Source: Candidatus Nanopelagicales bacterium (lineage in GTDB: Bacteria; Actinomycetota; Actinomycetes; S36-B12; GCA-2699445). Taken from it: 52,368 bases of DNA. The DNA lies in NCBI GenBank assembly GCA_030700225.1, contig JAUYJT010000023.1, forward strand, positions 1 to 52,368, read 5' to 3'. Below the pieces are notes generated by a model, which was not told where the DNA came from, made no database searches, and saw only the letters and a program-made list of their open reading frames with translations. Position numbers and translations under genes: made by a program. Shown here piece after piece: positions 1 to 7,221 of this stretch. Numbering within the stretch: position 1 is the stretch's first letter; every line of letters begins with the position of its first letter.

Positions 1-1
1 C

Positions 2-934
2 GTGGTGAGTCCCCATGGCGACAACACCAACACCCTGCCCCTGACCGACAATCAGACCAGTACCAGGGTCGGCGCGGGGGACGGGACCATCGACGGCCTG
101 GACCTGGACGTCTGGGAGCTGTATGACGCCTACGGTCACCCCATCAACAACACCGTTGGCACCAGCGGGGTAGCGAACACGCTCCAGGCCACCGGCAGTG
201 CGGCTTCGGTGACCGCGTCCGGCGGGGACCGCTACGGATGGCTAGGCGCCTACCAGCGGCCCACCTCCCAAGCCACGGGGCTGATCCAAATGGGAGCCCG
301 GCCTTACAACCCCAACACCGGCCAATTCCTATCCACCGACCCCATCCGAGGCGGAAACCAAAACCCGTACACCTATCCTGTGGACCCGGTCAACCAGGAC
401 GACGTTGGGGGGATGGATGGGCTGACGTCGGGTGGCTTCAAGCAGATGCTGGCTATCTGCGAGGTGACGGCGCCCTGGGACTGTGGCAGCGTGCGCGACG
501 TAACGATGTACGTGAATGACCGCTCCAGTATTTGGGATACTCGCATGAAGGCACGGCATGTCGCACGCGGTCATCCGGGTAGCCACTGGACGAGCACCTA
601 CTGGCAAAACAAGGCGAATGCGCGAAGGCATTTCATATGGAACATCTTCCTGCTCGCGAAAACAAGTTCTCGTACCGCACGACTAATGACGGAAGCGCAC
701 GAGTTTGGGGAATCTGGCGCGGATACGAATCGAGATACCATCAACAACCAAAGGGCTCAGACTAACTTCCATGAGTGGGCCGCTCCAAAGAGGGGGATGT
801 CCGATCCGGGACTCTTCCGTAGGGCACGGAAGCTCTTCAATGGCCTCTGGCGGGGGCATCGCAACTTCTTTGCTTGCACCTATCGCCTGGGTTTCCTAAG
901 CAGGGTTTCCAACTGCTCTAGCAGGGGCAGGTGA
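2..934 (+). CDS. RHS-repeat polymorphic toxin, C-terminal part (5' truncated by window)
   Basis: Residues ~75-125 carry the RHS-repeat-associated core that closes the shell of Rhs/YD-repeat proteins (YGWLGAYQRPTS, then GARPYNPNTGQFLSTDP and NPYTYP..P). After it the sequence changes character, as expected of a swappable C-terminal toxin. Residues ~205-260 contain N-A-x-R-H-x3-W...A-H-E-x(n)-D-x3-N-N, which resembles the DUF6973 domain found at the end of other polymorphic toxins. The reading frame is open at the window edge, so the GTG at base 2 is not the true start and most of the protein lies upstream. Known of the family: the shell holds the toxic tip for contact-dependent delivery. The toxin's activity is not established here. 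The small membrane protein downstream is a candidate immunity partner. Confidence 0.8.
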   Translation: MVSPHGDNTNTLPLTDNQTSTRVGAGDGTIDGLDLDVWELYDAYGHPINNTVGTSGVANTLQATGSAASVTASGGDRYGWLGAYQRPTSQATGLIQMGARPYNPNTGQFLSTDPIRGGNQNPYTYPVDPVNQDDVGGMDGLTSGGFKQMLAICEVTAPWDCGSVRDVTMYVNDRSSIWDTRMKARHVARGHPGSHWTSTYWQNKANARRHFIWNIFLLAKTSSRTARLMTEAHEFGESGADTNRDTINNQRAQTNFHEWAAPKRGMSDPGLFRRARKLFNGLWRGHRNFFACTYRLGFLSRVSNCSSRGR

Positions 935-974
935 GATCCGTCATGTCGCAACCGAGATGGGAGGAGGGTGCTGA

Positions 975-1295
975 ATGAACACTTCAGGGCGCCTAGCTCC
1001 GCAGCCTGCACCTGGAGATCTGTCTTTGAAAGTGGCCATGTTTATCGGTTCCGGCATGCTGGCCCTTCTGCCCCTGTACTGGTGGCTTTGGCCGGATCCC
1101 AATGGGCACGGATTGCGAGACTACTTGTTCGGAGGAATGCCCGTTCTTGGGTTGGCAATTGAACTCGTGAGCATGCTCTATAGGGGTAGGGGGTCACGAT
1201 GGTTGTGCCTTGCCGGATTCGTGGTGGTCGGCTTGAGCATCCCGGTGGGCTTCCTGTACATGTTCCTGACCTTGCCTGACATGGACGGCTTCTGA
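975..1295 (+). CDS. small membrane protein, candidate immunity protein to the Rhs toxin
   Basis: A 106-residue protein begins 40 bp after the toxin stop and has a good ribosome site (GGAGGAGGG just upstream of ATG). It has three hydrophobic stretches, around residues 20-40, 52-68 and 75-98, linked by short charged loops, and ends in an acidic tail (DMDGF). No family was recognised. Position, strand and size fit the usual place of an immunity gene behind a polymorphic toxin, but nothing in the sequence proves the pairing. It could equally be an unrelated small envelope protein. Confidence 0.6.
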   Translation: MNTSGRLAPQPAPGDLSLKVAMFIGSGMLALLPLYWWLWPDPNGHGLRDYLFGGMPVLGLAIELVSMLYRGRGSRWLCLAGFVVVGLSIPVGFLYMFLTLPDMDGF

Positions 1296-1526
1296 GCGCG
1301 GCGCGAGAACCCGAAGAGCCGTCAATCGCCTCTGGCGACGCGACCGTGGTTACTTTGCCGCGTATTCTGCAGTAGTGTTCGCAACTGCTCAAGTTGAACC
1401 CCTGCGGCGTGTCCGGATACTCAGGTTGTTGAGTGTCCAGCCCTTCGTGTCAACCTTCCCTGAGCCAGGTTCCCGGCTAGTCTCTTTTCACTGATCAGGG
1501 GCGGGGAAGGGTGGCACTTAGAAGAC
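1296..1526. other. intergenic, no feature recognised
   Basis: This 231-bp stretch separates the toxin/immunity pair from the next lipoprotein gene. No RNA gene, clear terminator hairpin or convincing ORF was seen. Composition is slightly less GC-rich than the flanking genes. Confidence 0.4.
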
Positions 1527-2063
1527 ATGTTGACCAAGACGTTGATTGCGGTGTTCTTGGTGGTAGTCACGGGATGTTCAGCGGTCACGCCCCCGGAGCC
1601 AAGTCCTGCGCCGCCTCGGGCTGACTTCCAGGTTCGTCCGGTCCTGAGAAAGGCAGCCCGACTGGGCTGCGTTGTTACCCTGACACCTCAGCCGCCGGAT
1701 CGGCGAATCGCCGGATGCGACGAGAGCGGGCGCGTGGTGGTTTGGCTGGGCCCCGCGTTTGTGACGGAAGCTGACGTCGCCTCAGCTTCCGCAGCTACTA
1801 GTGCGGACGGGGTACCGGTCGTGGAGGTTCGTCTCGATAGCCGGGGGGCAGCCGCTTTGCGCGAAGCGAGTCGCCGGCAGGTGAATCTACGGTCGCCGAT
1901 GAACGAAGCATCCATTGTGACCAGCGGCCGTGTCAGAGCGAGCTTCCCATTCCGCGAGCCCGTCAGCGGTGGCGCGCTGGAAATGCACGGGTTTGACAGC
2001 CTTCAGGAGGCCGAGGATTTCGCGGCTGCGCTTGTGGGAGCAACTCCCACGGCCCCTGGGTAG
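1527..2063 (+). CDS. lipoprotein with SecDF P1-head-like domain
   Basis: The 178-residue product starts with a short lipoprotein signal peptide whose lipobox is VTGC (Cys17), so it should be anchored to the outer face of the membrane. Residues ~95-170 follow the pattern of the SecD P1 head subdomain: a strand with L-D-x-R-G-A-A-A-L, then N-E-A-S-I-V-x-S-G-R-V, a proline-containing strand, S-G-G-A-L-E-M-H-G-F and the closing helix LQEAEDFAAALV. In actinobacteria such heads also occur in stand-alone lipoproteins outside SecD. The function is not known. The ribosome site is weak. The gene stands alone, with a 350-bp gap downstream. Confidence 0.6.
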   Translation: MLTKTLIAVFLVVVTGCSAVTPPEPSPAPPRADFQVRPVLRKAARLGCVVTLTPQPPDRRIAGCDESGRVVVWLGPAFVTEADVASASAATSADGVPVVEVRLDSRGAAALREASRRQVNLRSPMNEASIVTSGRVRASFPFREPVSGGALEMHGFDSLQEAEDFAAALVGATPTAPG

Positions 2064-2416
2064 CCGACTCCTCGCGGTTGAGCCTGGTCGTGTCGTAACG
2101 CACTTCAATCACCGCAGATGCTGCCACGCACGGTCCGCGAAGTCATCAAGGGCCTTGGTGACGTCCGTGGCGACCCAGATGGGAATGCTCGCTTGAAGTG
2201 GCCCCACCCTTTGAAGAGGAGAAGACCTGCACTGGGGAAGGGGTTTCTCGTGATGGCCACTGAGTCGAGTCACGGAGCTTATTGCCGCTGTGACGGGCAC
2301 CTTCCAAGTGATCTGGTCCATTGACTCGGTCCGGATGAGGGGAGTTACGCCCTGACCATGGACCAGCGCGAGGGCTTTGCCCGGTGTCCCGGGGCTGAAG
2401 CCGCCATACTTCATCC
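2064..2416. other. intergenic gap with a leaderless promoter at its 3' end
   Basis: This is a 353-bp region without a convincing gene. Several overlapping ORFs of 68-104 codons exist in different frames, but none has a ribosome site or a recognisable product. The last 12 bp hold the CATACT hexamer assigned to the downstream protease gene. Confidence 0.4.
2405..2410 (+). promoter_or_regulatory. -10 hexamer CATACT, leaderless promoter of marP-like gene
   Basis: CATACT ends exactly 6 nt before the GTG start and there is no Shine-Dalgarno sequence between them. The spacing matches the other leaderless candidates in this window, although the first base deviates from TANNNT. Confidence 0.45.
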
Positions 2417-3613
2417 GTGAATGTCGTTGATCTGGTCGCGGTGCTGCTCATCATCGGCATCGCGTTCGCGGGCTACCGGTCGGGGGCGGTGGTTCAGATC
2501 GGTGGCCTGGTCGGAGCCGTTGTGGGCTTGGCTCTAGGGATCGCACTGCTGCTCCTCGTGAGCGAGCCGCTGGCCGAGCTCGACCCGACCGTGCATTTGG
2601 TTATCACGGCGGGCGTGCTGATCCTCGGTTTTGGGATCGGCCAGGGGCTGGGGGCAGCTCTCGGATCCCGTGTCGCCACTGGCAAGGAGCCAGGAGCACT
2701 GGGTGCGGCCAACCGCGTCTCGGGCGTCTTTGTTGGAGCCCTAGAGGCGCTCGTTGTGATTTGGCTACTCGGGAGCGTGCTGGCGGTTTCGTCGGGTCCG
2801 CAGGGCGAGGCGCTTGCCAACGGCTCGGCCATCTTGCGGGGCATATCGCGGATTGTCCCGCCGTCCGACGTAGTTGCCCGCGAGCTTGAGAACTCGCTCG
2901 GCGCCACTGGGATCCCCGAGCTGTTCAGCGGTCTCGTGCCCGATCCTGCGGAGCCAGCCGAGCTGCCGTCGGGCAAGAAGGCAAGGGCGCTCGCCACAGC
3001 AGCGGAGCCGTCGACAGTGAAAGTCGTTAGTTCAGGCTGCGAGCAGTCGCGATCTGGGAGCGGCGCTGTGATAGCGGACCATTACGCGGTGACGAACGCC
3101 CACGTCATCGCCGGGGCTAACTCCGTGCGACTCGAAGTGGGCGGACGCTCCGTGGACGCGACTCCGGTCAGCTTCGACCCCGATCTCGACCTGGCTCTGG
3201 TCTACGCACCATCGCTCGAGGCTCCCGCTATGCCGTTGGCCGGTGTGGACGCTGGGCGGGGAGCCAAGGGCGTCGCGATGGGTTACCCAGGGGGTGGCCC
3301 ATTGGTCGCGGTGCGGGCCTCGGTGAACCAGCGGATCCGCGCGATCGGAATGGACATGTACGGCAAGAAGCAGGTCACACGCGATGTCCTTGAACTGCAC
3401 GCGGATATCAACCCAGGAGACAGCGGCGGTCCGCTAGTGCTGAAGAAGGGCCAGGTCGCCGGGGTCATCTTCGCCAAGTCGCTGACGGATTCGTCGATTG
3501 GTTATGCGCTGACGCCCACTTCGGTTTCGCGCGCTGTGAGTCCTGCGATAGGCCAAACCTCGTGGGTCGCCACCGGACGTTGCGTTAGCGACACGACCCG
3601 CCAAGTCCCCTAG
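2417..3613 (+). CDS. marP: MarP-like membrane serine protease (CvpA domain + trypsin-like domain)
   Basis: Residues 1-~125 form four hydrophobic segments of a CvpA-type membrane domain. From ~195 a trypsin-fold protease follows, with a complete triad: His229 in NAHVIAG, Asp258 in DLDLALVY and Ser336 in NPGDSGGPLV. Cys residues at the start and end of the protease domain could form the redox-sensitive disulfide described for MarP. Size and architecture match M. tuberculosis MarP (Rv3671c), a periplasmic protease needed for acid and oxidative stress tolerance. The GTG start follows a leaderless-type hexamer. The stop overlaps the convergent methyltransferase gene by 4 bp. The family assignment is strong; the acid-resistance role is inferred from the homolog. 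Confidence 0.88.
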   Translation: MNVVDLVAVLLIIGIAFAGYRSGAVVQIGGLVGAVVGLALGIALLLLVSEPLAELDPTVHLVITAGVLILGFGIGQGLGAALGSRVATGKEPGALGAANRVSGVFVGALEALVVIWLLGSVLAVSSGPQGEALANGSAILRGISRIVPPSDVVARELENSLGATGIPELFSGLVPDPAEPAELPSGKKARALATAAEPSTVKVVSSGCEQSRSGSGAVIADHYAVTNAHVIAGANSVRLEVGGRSVDATPVSFDPDLDLALVYAPSLEAPAMPLAGVDAGRGAKGVAMGYPGGGPLVAVRASVNQRIRAIGMDMYGKKQVTRDVLELHADINPGDSGGPLVLKKGQVAGVIFAKSLTDSSIGYALTPTSVSRAVSPAIGQTSWVATGRCVSDTTRQVP

Positions 3614-4245
3614 CGCGGGAAGGCGTCGCCCAGGATCGTCGAGTTGACCGGCGGGATCCCCACCAAGTTGATGTCTTCGACTCCCCGAGTGTCCAGCCCC
3701 GCCCGTTCGAGCACGGCCCGGGTGTCGCGATCGCAGTGGCAGCCGCCACCCATGAGCGGCCAAATCCTGGACAAGCCGCGTTGCACAAGGCGAGTGAAGG
3801 TCCCGTCGGCCGCGCGAACGTGTTCCATGACAGCGACATGCCCGCCGGGCCTGAGTACGCGCACGGCTTCCTGAACGGCGAGATCCGGATCCTGGATGGT
3901 GCACAAGACGTAGGCGAACAGCACGCCGTCGACGCTCGCGTCTGGCAGCGGAAGGTCTTCGGCGACGCCGTCGATGACCTCTACTTCGATGCCGCGTTCG
4001 CGGGCCTCGGCGATCCGTCCAGCCGCTGACGCGCGCATTGAAGAACTCGGCTCCAGGGCCACGACTTCGCGCACCGCATTGGGCATGTGTTCCAGGTCGA
4101 GGCCCGGACCGAGTCCCACGATGAGAACACGTCCGGAAAGCCCCTCCGCCGCTTGGGAGCGTGCCCGTCCGACCGATCCGCCTTCCTCCATCCGTGAGAT
4201 GAGCCCATACACGCGGGTGAAGATCGGATGCTCATGAGTGGCCAT
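3610..4245 (-). CDS. class I SAM-dependent methyltransferase (UbiE/METTL7-like)
   Basis: This 211-residue protein has the class I methyltransferase fold. Motif I is VLIVGLGPGLDLEH (SAM-binding glycine loop), followed by an acidic end of strand 2 (VVALEPSSSM), the motif LPLPDASVDGVLFAYVLC, and VLRPGGHVAVMEHV after helix D. The layout resembles small UbiE/COQ5- and METTL7-like enzymes. No substrate can be deduced. A short cysteine/histidine cluster (GGGCHCDRD) in the C-terminal third is typical of METTL7-like proteins. The start has AGGA 7 nt upstream. It ends tail-to-tail with the MarP gene and has no obvious operon partner. Confidence 0.8.
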   Translation of the reverse strand: MATHEHPIFTRVYGLISRMEEGGSVGRARSQAAEGLSGRVLIVGLGPGLDLEHMPNAVREVVALEPSSSMRASAAGRIAEARERGIEVEVIDGVAEDLPLPDASVDGVLFAYVLCTIQDPDLAVQEAVRVLRPGGHVAVMEHVRAADGTFTRLVQRGLSRIWPLMGGGCHCDRDTRAVLERAGLDTRGVEDINLVGIPPVNSTILGDAFPR

Positions 4246-4269
4246 TGGCTATTCCTATCAGTCGGGGGG

Positions 4270-5538
4270 TCAGGGGAAACTCGGGCTTGGGTTAGGGGGA
4301 GCGAACTCCTCGGACGTCGGCGACGTCGGGAGCCGGGTGGCGGTCGGTGATCCGCTCGTCTTGGTCGGTGTGGGCGTCGGCGTTGGTGTTGGCGTTGGCG
4401 TCGGTGTCGGCGTGGGGGTCGGAGTTGGAGTTGGCGTTGGTGTCGGGGTCGGCCGTGGCGGGGGCGGCGTGTAGGTCGGGGTAGCGGGACTGGGCCACGT
4501 AGTCTCCACGGATGGCGCAGGCGGCAGGCTCGGCGCGACCGGTGTCGACGAGGCGGCCAGCTTCGAAGCCCCGATGACCGCTAGAGCCGCGACGATGAGC
4601 GCAATCCCTGCTCCCACGATCAGTTTCGTCCGAGTGCCGCTAGCAGTCCCCGGCCCATCCGGACGGCCGTCTGTGTCGACGGGCTGCCCCTCGAGCTGGA
4701 TGGCCTGCGGAAACCCTTCGGAGTCGACTGGACCCAGGTCCGGTGCCGTTCCGCTCGTCAGCGTCGTTTGGAGCGACTCGGCCGCTCGGGCCCGGAACCC
4801 GCTGGGCAGCAGCAGCGCCACCGGCAGAGCGAATCCAGAGACGTAGCTGACTGCCCTCGTCCGCCCGTCGTCCTGGCACTGAGGACAGGAATCCATGTGG
4901 CGAGCCACCCGCTTGCGGATCAGTGGCGTCAGGTCGCTGTCGGATCCCCGCAGCGTTGCCGCCAGGCCGGGGCAATCCCGACTGCCGCTGCGGGCCAGGA
5001 GCAGTGCCATCACAGCCGACGTCAGCGAAGCGCGAGCCCGCGAGATCCTGGCTCGTGCCAGGTTCGGGGGCACTCCCATGATCCGGGCCACTTCGGTCGC
5101 TTCGAGATCGTGGCGCAATGCCAGGGACATCGCGTCCTTGTCCGCGGGAGCGAGCGTTTGTAGCGCGTCCCGGACGAGCTGGGTGCTCTCGGCTGAATGC
5201 AGGTCGGCGTCGAGTGCCGCGTCCGCTGGCAGCATCTCGATCGCCTCCTCATCACGTGTGAAACGTCGGCCTTGGCGAAGCGCCTTCAGGCACTCGTTGC
5301 GGGTGATCGCGAACAGCCACGGCCGCAACTTGTCCGGCGCTCGCAGGGACGAGATGTTGGCCACGGCCGCTAGGAGAGCGTCATGAGTTGTGTCCGCGGC
5401 GGTGTCGCGATCGCCGACCAGGGTGACCGAGTAGGCGAACAAGCGGTCCGCGTACGCCCGGTAGAGGGCGTCGAAGCCGCGCATCGGATCCGCCACGAGT
5501 GCGGCGACGATGCTGGTGTCGTCCGCCTGCTCGGTCAT
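4270..5538 (-). CDS. ECF sigma factor fused to zinc-finger, membrane segment and Pro-Thr tail
   Basis: Residues ~10-90 form sigma region 2 (GFDALYRAYADRLFAYS, then DTTHDALLAA and LRPWLFAITRNECL). Residues ~115-170 form region 4, with a helix-turn-helix (EATEVARIMGVPPNLARARISRA). An anti-sigma-type zinc motif follows (RHMDSCPQC around residues 215-223), then a single transmembrane helix at about 308-327 and an outside tail with ~15 Pro-Thr repeats. It thus looks like a sigma factor and its membrane anti-sigma in one chain. Known ECF groups with C-terminal extensions are regulated through that extension, so here release of the sigma half would presumably need proteolysis or a conformational change. 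The ATG at 5538 has GGAG 6 nt upstream; a GTG lies 3 nt earlier. The PEPGD protein gene is 94 bp upstream on the same strand. Confidence 0.85.
   Translation of the reverse strand: MTEQADDTSIVAALVADPMRGFDALYRAYADRLFAYSVTLVGDRDTAADTTHDALLAAVANISSLRAPDKLRPWLFAITRNECLKALRQGRRFTRDEEAIEMLPADAALDADLHSAESTQLVRDALQTLAPADKDAMSLALRHDLEATEVARIMGVPPNLARARISRARASLTSAVMALLLARSGSRDCPGLAATLRGSDSDLTPLIRKRVARHMDSCPQCQDDGRTRAVSYVSGFALPVALLLPSGFRARAAESLQTTLTSGTAPDLGPVDSEGFPQAIQLEGQPVDTDGRPDGPGTASGTRTKLIVGAGIALIVAALAVIGASKLAASSTPVAPSLPPAPSVETTWPSPATPTYTPPPPRPTPTPTPTPTPTPTPTPTPTPTPTPTPTPTKTSGSPTATRLPTSPTSEEFAPPNPSPSFP
4364..4452 (+). repeat. hexanucleotide tandem repeat coding the Pro-Thr tail
   Basis: About fifteen degenerate GGNGTN hexamers lie head to tail inside the sigma-factor gene; on the coding strand each reads Pro-Thr. 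The unit is six bases, so gain or loss of units keeps the frame and changes only tail length. Confidence 0.8.
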
Positions 5539-5632
5539 CACTGGCTCCCGGGATCATGCTCTGGCGTCCTCGCCAACGACCCGATGGTCCCACGGTTCTC
5601 TAGCTCAGGGTCGGGAGCACCGGTCGCTGAGG

Positions 5633-6082
5633 TCAGCAGGCCCACGGCCACGGCAGGGGGCACTCATCCGCTGGCGGCACGGGCGGCATTTGGATGTCGT
5701 CGAGGTTGAGCTGCGGGTCGAATGACGGGAATGGGAACGGGTCGGGCTCGGGGTCGCCGGGCTCGGGGTCACCGGGCTCGGGGTCTCCGGGTTCGGGGTC
5801 AGGCTCGGGCTGAGGGGCGCCAGGGTCTCCCTGATTGCCCGGTTCGGCTGTGTCGTCCGACTGGTTGGTCCCTTTGCCAGCTCGCGAGGTCGAGGTGTTG
5901 GCCGGGGAGAGCTGGTCGACGAGGTCTGGACCTGCATAGGACGGCACGGTGGCCGAGTCCGCCGCGTTCTGGCCACGCATGGTCGCCGCGGCCGTAAGCA
6001 TCGCCGCTCCGGCGAGCATCATGATCGCGGCCATGACGGCGATTGCCTTGCGCAGTCGGCGTTCGTCAGCAGTTGTAGTCAT
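5633..6082 (-). CDS. single-pass membrane protein with acidic Pro-Glu-Pro-Gly-Asp repeats
   Basis: This 149-residue protein has a strong ribosome site (GAAGGAGGACAA before ATG), which decides for this start over an in-frame Met 11 codons upstream. A short basic N-terminus (ERRLRKAI) is followed by a hydrophobic helix at ~14-36. The rest is predicted outside: a Ser/Thr/Asn linker, then four or five PEPGD units, and a C-terminal Pro- and Trp-rich segment with two Cys (DECPLPWPWAC). No family was recognised. It lies directly upstream of the membrane-anchored sigma factor on the same strand, so it is probably co-transcribed. Both proteins carry low-complexity, cell-wall-spanning type tails, so it could be a sensory partner; this is inference. 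Confidence 0.7.
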   Translation of the reverse strand: MTTTADERRLRKAIAVMAAIMMLAGAAMLTAAATMRGQNAADSATVPSYAGPDLVDQLSPANTSTSRAGKGTNQSDDTAEPGNQGDPGAPQPEPDPEPGDPEPGDPEPGDPEPDPFPFPSFDPQLNLDDIQMPPVPPADECPLPWPWAC

Positions 6083-6176
6083 TTGTCCTCCTTCGTTGGC
6101 CGCGGGGTGCGGCACCTACGAAGGACAGATGCGGACGGGCTATCAGGCGCAACGTTTTCCGCGGAAGTTCCACGCG

Positions 6177-7136
6177 CTAGGTCTGGCGCACTTCTCCCCG
6201 GTTATTGGCCGAACCCCACGCGTGCTGCTTGATCATCAACGTCAGCCAGCCGGAGAAGGCCATAGCCGTGATGTTCACGAAGAGTTGCAGAGTGCTGCCC
6301 CAGACCTGAGACCAGGCGGCGAAGGCCAAGCCGACGGCCACGTTGCCCGCCGCTGGCACGGTGGCAACCGAGATGAGCACCCCGGTCAGCTCGCCTGACT
6401 TGCTAGACGTCAGTGCGAGCACGCCCGCAGCTCCCGCGATCAATGCCACGAGCACCGACCAATGGTCCGGCGAGTAGATGAACCCGGTAAGTGGTCGGGG
6501 TCCGGTCGCTTCGGCCTCGCTGATCCAGCCAGCCCACCTGCCCATGGCCGCAGCGACGGAAGTCACAGCGATCGCGATCACGTAGCCCATGGCGAGAGTG
6601 CGCAGTGCCCGGAACAGCAGTTCGCGGCGCCGACGCACGAGAGAAAGTCCCAGGGCGGCTACGGCGCCGAATTCGGGACCCAGAACCATGGCTCCGATCA
6701 GCAGAATCTGGGAGTCGATCACGATGCCAATCGCGGCGATCATGAGCGCCATGGTCATGAATGCGACGTAGGTCTTGTTGATCTCGGTGTCTTCGTACGC
6801 CCGGTGGATCACGTCTGCCCAGACCACGGCGTCCGCGCTAGCTCCGGGGGCTGTCAGCTCCGCGTCAAGTTCCCGTTGCGAGATCCACGTCTGGACCGGG
6901 GTGATCTGGATCGCTCCCTGACGTGGCACTCCCAGATCGCGCAGGCGGTTGACCACATCGTTGGCGGCTTCCCGCACTACCTCCGCCAAGATCAGGTCCG
7001 GCGCGGGGTCAGTCGCGACGGATCGCAACACGGCCATCTGGCTGACGGCGGCATCGCCCTTGAGGTAGCCGACGACGGCGTCGGTCAGATCCGCTGGCGA
7101 GTAGACGCGGACATGCAACACATGTGAATGGTGCAC
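6177..7136 (-). CDS. DUF389 family integral membrane protein
   Basis: The N-terminal ~115 residues form a soluble, ferredoxin-like regulatory portion. About six transmembrane helices follow, and the motif region ILLIGAMVLGPEFGAVAALGLSLVRRR is the hallmark of DUF389 (TIGR00341-type) proteins. The transported substrate of this family is not known. The GTG at 7136 is preferred over a TTG one codon upstream; neither has a clear ribosome site. It is divergent from the GH8 gene, with an 85-bp shared intergenic region. Confidence 0.82.
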   Translation of the reverse strand: MHHSHVLHVRVYSPADLTDAVVGYLKGDAAVSQMAVLRSVATDPAPDLILAEVVREAANDVVNRLRDLGVPRQGAIQITPVQTWISQRELDAELTAPGASADAVVWADVIHRAYEDTEINKTYVAFMTMALMIAAIGIVIDSQILLIGAMVLGPEFGAVAALGLSLVRRRRELLFRALRTLAMGYVIAIAVTSVAAAMGRWAGWISEAEATGPRPLTGFIYSPDHWSVLVALIAGAAGVLALTSSKSGELTGVLISVATVPAAGNVAVGLAFAAWSQVWGSTLQLFVNITAMAFSGWLTLMIKQHAWGSANNRGEVRQT

Positions 7137-7221
7137 CAACTTGGCGGTCAGGTCCGGGACCTGGGCCGGGATTCGTCGCGGACGCGCGCGCCTTCAGCTA
7201 TCTCGCGTGCAGTAGTCGCTC

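Noticed and set aside
4364-4452. Regular GGNGTN repeats that could suggest a CRISPR or minisatellite array
   Set aside because: They have no spacers and are the Pro-Thr codons of the sigma-factor tail.
5741-5795. Repeated CGGGCTCGGGGTC units as a possible repeat array
   Set aside because: They encode the PEPGD repeats of the membrane protein at 5633-6082.
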